Source of the DNA: Alistipes sp.
GTDB lineage: Bacteria; Bacteroidota; Bacteroidia; Bacteroidales; Rikenellaceae
Reading direction: 5' to 3'
Assembly (NCBI GenBank): GCA_017517705.1
Contig: JAFWYM010000033.1
Coordinates: 1-46,133, forward strand
Length of the DNA: 46,133 nucleotides
Of the stretch, positions 41,881-46,133 are shown in pieces (the stretch's first letter is position 1; every line of letters begins with the position of its first letter). The notes beneath the pieces were generated by a model. That model did not search any database, was not told where the DNA came from, and worked only from the letters and a program-made list of their open reading frames with translations. A program made the position numbers and the translations under genes.

Positions 41881-43104
41881 TTACTCGTATTGGCCGGTCT
41901 TAAGGCGCATAACCTCATCCTTGGTAAGAAAGCGCCATGCACCACGCTTGAGGTTCTTCTTCGTTAGACCTGCATAGTACACGCGATCGAGCTTCTGGAT
42001 GTTATAGCCGAGGTGTTCAAACATACGACGCACGATACGGTTGCGGCCCGAGTGAATCTCCACGCCCACAGTGCGCTTATCCTCCGAGGCATAAGCTACC
42101 TCATCTGCAAAGATGTCGCCATCCTCGAGAGTGATACCCTCGGTGAGTGTATCCATATCGGCACGTGTAAGAGGCTTGTCGAGGGTCACCTGGTATATCT
42201 TCTTCTTACGATTCGAGGGGTGCGTCAGCTGGCGTGTGATGTCACCATCGTTGGTTATAAGGAGCAATCCTAACGAGTTCTTATCGAGGCGACCTACGGG
42301 GTAGACACGCTCGGTGCAGGCATTCTTCACAAGATCCATCACCGTCTTATCGGCATGGGGATCATCGAGCGATGTGACATAGCCCTTAGGTTTGTTGAGC
42401 ACGATATATACATTCTTCTCACCCTGAAGGCGCTCATCGTTGAAGCGCACCTCGTCGGTGGGGAGTATCTTTGTGCCGAGCTCCGTTACGACAACGCCAT
42501 TTACCGAAACAACACCCGCGAGGATGAAGTCATCCGCCTCACGACGTGAGCATACGCCCGACTGCGAGATAAAGCGATTAAGGCGTATTGCGCCATCAAC
42601 CTTATTGGGGTTATACTTAGGGTATGTGCGGGGCTTGTCCTCCCTATTGGGTGTAAATGTGCGCTTTGCGCCACCCTTGAAGCCTGCGCGGCTATCTGTA
42701 GAGGGACGACCTCCAGCCTTGGGTTTGAAGCTACCCGCAGGCTTACGACCGCGCTCATTTCTATCCTCGCGATTGAAGGTACGCTCACCATGCTCTACGT
42801 GGTCGAAGCTACGCTCCTCACGGTTGAAGTTACGCTCACCACGCTCTGCGTTACGACGGGGGCGCTGCTCATACTCAGGACGCAGGCGGTTGTCAGCGGT
42901 GAAGTGGGGGTTGTACGACGTACGCTGTGTGGTACGCTTCTGTGTGTTCGCCACGCGGGGGCGAAACTCTCTCTCTCCCTCGTTGTCGGCCTCACGGCGA
43001 GGACGGGGACTACGCTCAACGCGCTCCGCAGAGCTTACACGCTGACGCTTATCGCGGGCAAAGCGCGAAAGGTTAGCTGTTGAGTCTGTGTTGTTGTTTT
43101 TCAT
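41881..43104 (-). CDS. RsuA/RluB-family rRNA pseudouridine synthase with long disordered N-terminus
   Basis: 407 residues. Residues 1-165 are low complexity, dominated by Arg, Glu, Asn and Ser with repeated RNFNREER/RTFNREDR-like units. An S4 RNA-binding domain follows (IRLNRFISQSGVCSRREADD, about 172-220), then the synthase domain with the catalytic Asp in YPVGRLDKNSLGLLLITNDG (about 270) and GRNRIVRRMFEHLGY near 360. It isomerises uridine in rRNA, probably 23S as RluB does. The basic tail could aid rRNA binding; similar tails occur in Bacteroidetes homologues. Confidence 0.92.
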   Translation of the reverse strand: MKNNNTDSTANLSRFARDKRQRVSSAERVERSPRPRREADNEGEREFRPRVANTQKRTTQRTSYNPHFTADNRLRPEYEQRPRRNAERGERNFNREERSFDHVEHGERTFNREDRNERGRKPAGSFKPKAGGRPSTDSRAGFKGGAKRTFTPNREDKPRTYPKYNPNKVDGAIRLNRFISQSGVCSRREADDFILAGVVSVNGVVVTELGTKILPTDEVRFNDERLQGEKNVYIVLNKPKGYVTSLDDPHADKTVMDLVKNACTERVYPVGRLDKNSLGLLLITNDGDITRQLTHPSNRKKKIYQVTLDKPLTRADMDTLTEGITLEDGDIFADEVAYASEDKRTVGVEIHSGRNRIVRRMFEHLGYNIQKLDRVYYAGLTKKNLKRGAWRFLTKDEVMRLKTGQYE

Positions 43105-43134
43105 CTCTCTGTAATTACTTTAATAAGTGTGCGA

Positions 43135-43142
43135 CAAAGGTA
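43135..43142 (-). promoter_or_regulatory. -7 box of the pseudouridine synthase gene
   Basis: TACCTTTG on the minus strand (43142-43135), 30 bp before the ATG at 43104, with a TTG 18 bp upstream. Confidence 0.55.
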
Positions 43143-43205
43143 ACCATTTTTTTTGATATCCAAGTTTTTTGCAATATCTATGCCACAAAATTTGACAAAA
43201 TGTAC

Positions 43206-43213
43206 TACCTTTG
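43206..43213 (+). promoter_or_regulatory. -7 box of the MATE gene
   Basis: TACCTTTG ends 19 bp before the ATG at 43233. This rules out the longer reading frame that begins at 43080. Confidence 0.55.
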
Positions 43214-43232
43214 TCGCCTCAAAGATGTGATT

Positions 43233-44570
43233 ATGAATAGAGAGATACTACGTTTAGCCATCCCCAACATTATATCGAACATCACGGTACCCCTTATGGG
43301 TATTGCCTCGACATTCATAGCCGGGCGTGTGGCTGGTGCGGATGGCGCTACGACCATAGGCGCATTGTCTATCGGTGTGGCAATCTTCAACTTTATATAT
43401 TGGAACTGCTCCTTTATACGCATGGGCACAAGTGGCCTCACAGCACAGGCTTATGGCGCAGATGACAGACGCGAGTACAGCCTCATGCTGTGGCGTGCCG
43501 TGTGCGTAGCCCTCGCCGTAGGCATCCTCGCCTTTGCGTTGCAGTGGCCTATTGGCGAGTTCTCGCTGTGGTTTATGTCCACGGGCGATGCTGGTAGCCG
43601 GGCGATGATTGCAGATTACTTCTATACGCGCATCTGGGCTGTGCCCGCAGGCATCCTGCTCTTTGCGTTCAATGGCTGGCTTACGGGCATGCAAAATGCC
43701 GTAGCACCAATGTGCGTGGCTATATTTGTCAATATCCTGCACGTGGGCTTCAGCTACCTCTTCTCGATTGTTGGCAGCTGGGGGCTTAGTGGCATAGCTT
43801 TGGCCTCGGTCGTGGCACAATGGTCGGGCGTTGCGGTTATGGTCATTATCATCCTACTACTCTACCGCCATCGCCTGGTCAAGGTAAAGCTACGCGATGT
43901 GGTGGATATTGCTGCCATGCGACGCTTCTTCCAGATAAATAGCGACATCATCATTCGTACCTTCTGCCTTGTGGCGGTATACACATTCTTTACTAAAGCA
44001 TCAGCTGATATGGGCGATAAGAACATATTGGCAGTCAATACCATACTGCTACAACTATTCACCCTCTTCTCGTATATGAACGACGGCTTTGCCTATGCTG
44101 CTGAGGCACTCACCGGCCGCTATATAGGTGCCCGCGATGGTGCGTCGCTGCGTCGCTGTGTGAAGCTATGTGTGGTATGGTGCTTCGTGGTGTCGTTTCT
44201 CTACGTGGGTGTATACGTAGGTTGGTGGCGCGACATATTCACGCTACTTGTCGACTCCGACACAAGCAATGTCGAGGAGCTCATAGCCGTTGCGGGCGAG
44301 TATATAGGCTGGGTCATTGCGATACCCATCGCCTGTGCCCTGCCATTTGTTATGGATGGCATCATGGTGGGCGCTACGCGCAGTCGCATCATGCGTGACT
44401 CAATGGTGCTATCGACAATCATCTATTTTGCCATCCTCTATGGCCTCGGTTGGCTTATTGGCAACAACGCTATATGGATGGCATTCACAACCTTTATGTT
44501 CGTACGTGGTGTCTTTCAATACTATATGTCGCACCGCCTCAAGGATATATATGCCGAGGCGGAGAGGTAG
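43233..44570 (+). CDS. MATE-family efflux transporter
   Basis: 445 residues, predicted 12 transmembrane helices. The N-terminus REILRLAIPNIISNITVPLM and TFIAGRVAGADGATTIGALS, and the internal repeat around WRDIFTLLVDSDTS, fit MATE (DinF-like) transporters, which use Na+ or H+ to export cations or drugs from the cytoplasm. The start is fixed by the promoter and the conserved N-terminal helix. It converges on the PTS-like gene with a 1-bp gap, leaving no room for a terminator between them. Confidence 0.93.
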   Translation: MNREILRLAIPNIISNITVPLMGIASTFIAGRVAGADGATTIGALSIGVAIFNFIYWNCSFIRMGTSGLTAQAYGADDRREYSLMLWRAVCVALAVGILAFALQWPIGEFSLWFMSTGDAGSRAMIADYFYTRIWAVPAGILLFAFNGWLTGMQNAVAPMCVAIFVNILHVGFSYLFSIVGSWGLSGIALASVVAQWSGVAVMVIIILLLYRHRLVKVKLRDVVDIAAMRRFFQINSDIIIRTFCLVAVYTFFTKASADMGDKNILAVNTILLQLFTLFSYMNDGFAYAAEALTGRYIGARDGASLRRCVKLCVVWCFVVSFLYVGVYVGWWRDIFTLLVDSDTSNVEELIAVAGEYIGWVIAIPIACALPFVMDGIMVGATRSRIMRDSMVLSTIIYFAILYGLGWLIGNNAIWMAFTTFMFVRGVFQYYMSHRLKDIYAEAER

Positions 44571-44571
44571 C

Positions 44572-45633
44572 CTATCGCTTTAGGCGCATATCGCCATCCT
44601 TGACCCAGCCCAAGCGTTTCATGATGAGGTGGAAGAGGAGGCTGAGGAGTGCTGGAGCAACGAAATACAACCCTATGATTGAGGCGAGAAGCTCGCCATG
44701 GGGCATCGTTGCCGACATCGTATCCCAACAATTTATAGGGCCCACCAGTCCGGCAGTACCCATACCTGCACCCGCGGCATTGTTCGTCATGCCCAACACT
44801 ACGGTAGATATAGGGCCGAGGATTGCCGCCGTAAGCGTGGGCGCAAGCCATATTATCGGCTTACGCGCGATGTTACCCACCTGGAGCATCGAGGTGCCAA
44901 GACCCTGAGATATAAGACCTCCAATGCCGTTGTCCTTGAAGCTGATGACAGCAAAGCCTATCATCTGCGCACAGCATCCCGCTGTGGCAGCACCCGCAGC
45001 AAGGCCACCGATACCTATAGATATACATAGCGCAGCAGAGCTTATGGGCAGGGTGAGGATGCAACCCACAGAGACAGATACCACAATACCCATGATGAAG
45101 GGGTTGAGCGTCGTGGCCCTATTTATCACCTCGCCGAGCGACATCACCCACTCGCCAATGGGCACACAGCAGTACTTAGCAAAGAGGCCACCGATGACAA
45201 CAGCCACAAGCGGTGTGATGATGATGTCTACGGGCGTGCGCTTAGATACGAGCGTGCCCGCCTCGATGCCGACGATGGCTGCGAGGTATGCACCTATGGG
45301 ATTACCCGCAATGTCTCCCGCAGCACCCCCGAGGGTGTAGCCCATGGCACCAACAGCCACAGCCGATATGGTCACCAGAGGGTCGCGCTTGAGTCCCAAG
45401 GCTATGGCGAGGCCTATGGCACCGCCCACAACGAGGTCGGTCTGCAATAGCCGTGCAATGTCGGCAAGAAACTCCATACCCTCGACCTTGGCTATCTGAG
45501 CCACGATAGTACCGATGATAAGCGAGCCGAAGAGACCCATAGCCATATAGCTCAGGGCATCGACAATGTAAGTGTTAAAAAGGCGGCTGATGACACCCGC
45601 ACCTTTGCTGTTTCTCTGCGAAATACTTGCCAT
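44572..45633 (-). CDS. PTS sugar transporter subunit IIC-like membrane protein (orphan)
   Basis: 353 residues with about ten hydrophobic helices and long Gly/Ala-rich stretches (GGAIGLAIALGLKRDPLVTI, SIGIGGLAAGAATAGCCAQM, GMTNNAAGAGMGTAGLVGPI). This pattern fits the EIIC_2 family. No EIIA, EIIB, HPr or EI gene is in the window, so a phosphotransfer function is doubtful; it may be a stand-alone transporter. Predicted inner-membrane location. The gene is monocistronic and converges on the MATE gene. Confidence 0.85.
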   Translation of the reverse strand: MASISQRNSKGAGVISRLFNTYIVDALSYMAMGLFGSLIIGTIVAQIAKVEGMEFLADIARLLQTDLVVGGAIGLAIALGLKRDPLVTISAVAVGAMGYTLGGAAGDIAGNPIGAYLAAIVGIEAGTLVSKRTPVDIIITPLVAVVIGGLFAKYCCVPIGEWVMSLGEVINRATTLNPFIMGIVVSVSVGCILTLPISSAALCISIGIGGLAAGAATAGCCAQMIGFAVISFKDNGIGGLISQGLGTSMLQVGNIARKPIIWLAPTLTAAILGPISTVVLGMTNNAAGAGMGTAGLVGPINCWDTMSATMPHGELLASIIGLYFVAPALLSLLFHLIMKRLGWVKDGDMRLKR

Positions 45634-45704
45634 AATATTGAAGGTATTTATTATATCTCTGTCGCGTTAGGGTCAACGTCTCCCATCATGTGGGATTTTA
45701 TATG

Positions 45705-45712
45705 CAAATATA
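45705..45712 (-). promoter_or_regulatory. -7 box of the PTS IIC-like gene
   Basis: TATATTTG on the minus strand (45712-45705), 71 bp before the ATG at 45633. The leader holds a small TCCC/GGGA hairpin. Confidence 0.5.
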
Positions 45713-45789
45713 CTATTTTTTTTTGAGAATGCTACGATTCTCAACGAGGAGTGAGTAGTGAGTAGTGAGTAATTTTATAGCATGCGCTT

Positions 45790-45925
45790 AGTAACACGAG
45801 TAACAGGAGTAACAGTAGTAACAAGAGTAACAAGAGTAACAGGAGTAACAGGAGTAACACGAGTAACAAGAGTAACAGGAGTAACAGGTACCCCCACCCC
45901 TGTTACTCTTGTTACTCCTGTTACT
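45790..45925. repeat. 9-bp minisatellite with inverted tail
   Basis: Eleven tandem units of AGTAACANN (45790-45888; variants end CG, GG, GT or AG) are followed by TACCCCCACCCC and then about three units in inverted orientation (TGTTACTCT..., 45901-45925). The inverted tail can pair with the forward array. A reading frame translates as Val-Thr-Arg/Gly repeats but has no RBS and is not a gene. The gap 45634-45789 has only the promoter above and an AGTGAGT microrepeat at 45751-45770. Confidence 0.9.
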
Positions 45926-45975
45926 ATTGGAGCGTTAGCGGGTAGAGACGACCGAGGCGTGGCTGTCGCTGCCAG

Positions 45976-46131
45976 AGATTCTTCGCTCCGCTTAGGATGG
46001 CATGGTAATGGGCAGCCTAAGTGTCATTCTGAACGCAGTGAAGAATCTGGAAGCGACAATGGAACAAAAAGAGGCAAAGTCTCCTCGCGGGCAGATCCTT
46101 CGACTCCGCTAACGCTCCGCTCAGGATGACA
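45976..46131. repeat. Dispersed intergenic palindromic repeats
   Basis: Three related arms: 45976-46002 (AGATTCTTCGCTCCGCTTAG...), 46022-46048 (TGTCATTCTGAACGCAGTGA...) and 46093-46131 (AGATCCTTCGACTCCGC...GGATGACA). The middle arm is inverted relative to the other two, so the pairs can form hairpins. One frame gives the HSERSEES peptide often seen in spurious ORF predictions from this kind of repeat. The element may continue past the window edge. Confidence 0.75.
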
Positions 46132-46133
46132 AC

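Noticed and set aside
43080-43232. Long N-terminus of the MATE transporter
   Set aside because: It would overlap the start of the divergent gene and contain the promoter at 43206. The conserved N-terminus begins at 43233.
45790-45888. CRISPR array or iteron origin
   Set aside because: Nine-base units are directly adjacent with no spacers. No replication initiator gene is present.
45782-46129. Reading frame of 115 codons with Val-Thr-Arg/Gly repeats
   Set aside because: It is produced by the 9-bp minisatellite and continues into dispersed palindromes (HSERSEES peptide). No ribosome site, domain or sensible N-terminus.

Overview
The window looks like chromosomal DNA of a Bacteroidales bacterium, most likely Alistipes or another Rikenellaceae (genus is inference). 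The evidence is the Bacteroidetes promoter signature (TTG, 19-20 bp, TAnnTTTG) in front of many genes, the long Bacteroidetes form of NusB, a Rho with a large acidic insertion, a BACON-domain lipoprotein, a TonB-dependent receptor, and signal peptides and lipoboxes typical of the phylum. It is mostly core genome, with repeat-rich intergenic islands.

Layout. 1-300: end of an IS3-family element beside a 120-bp palindromic repeat. 300-1900: a strongly structured leader, then a lipoprotein and a small beta-barrel protein. 1950-5200: iron-containing alcohol dehydrogenase (minus), divergent from nusB / DUF1573 / yajC. 5200-8400: TonB receptor, calycin-like lipoprotein and DUF1294 protein as an operon. 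8500-11870: lipoprotein and ion channel (minus), then a large BACON surface lipoprotein. 11900-16500: tRNA-Ala(GGC), a second palindromic repeat, then alaS-gpmI (minus). 16600-19900: two tandem M23 envelope peptidases, a HAD phosphatase and a GIN-domain protein. 19887-25885: AddB/AddA-type recombination nuclease-helicase pair. 25919-29436: an overlapping cassette of ABC exporter, HPr-kinase-like protein and S26B-type peptidase, followed by ispF. 29450-30310: non-coding array at tRNA-Leu(UAA). 30349-34500: miaA and a pRiA4-ORF3-like protein (minus), then rho and an S1/P1 nuclease. 34795-41535: two different 2-oxoacid:ferredoxin oxidoreductase operons flanking a small OMP gene. 41540-46133: third palindromic repeat, RsuA/RluB-type pseudouridine synthase, MATE transporter, orphan PTS IIC-like protein, and a terminal island of minisatellite and interspersed palindromes.

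How the genes work together. The two ferredoxin-linked oxidoreductases point to anaerobic oxidation of branched-chain 2-oxoacids and 2-oxoglutarate. alaS, gpmI, nusB, rho, miaA, ispF and the AddAB-like pair are housekeeping. The unusual content is non-coding: (i) two ~98-99% identical ~310-bp units separated by three copies of a 46-bp core made of the tRNA-Leu 3' end plus its terminator; (ii) three ~105-nt elements there that share a cloverleaf fold, although one shares no sequence with the other two; (iii) three copies of a 120-bp full-length palindrome, one carrying another palindrome at its apex; (iv) two genes whose GTG start sits exactly 4 nt after the -7 box, suggesting leaderless mRNAs. 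All structures were found by eye and were not folded or searched.
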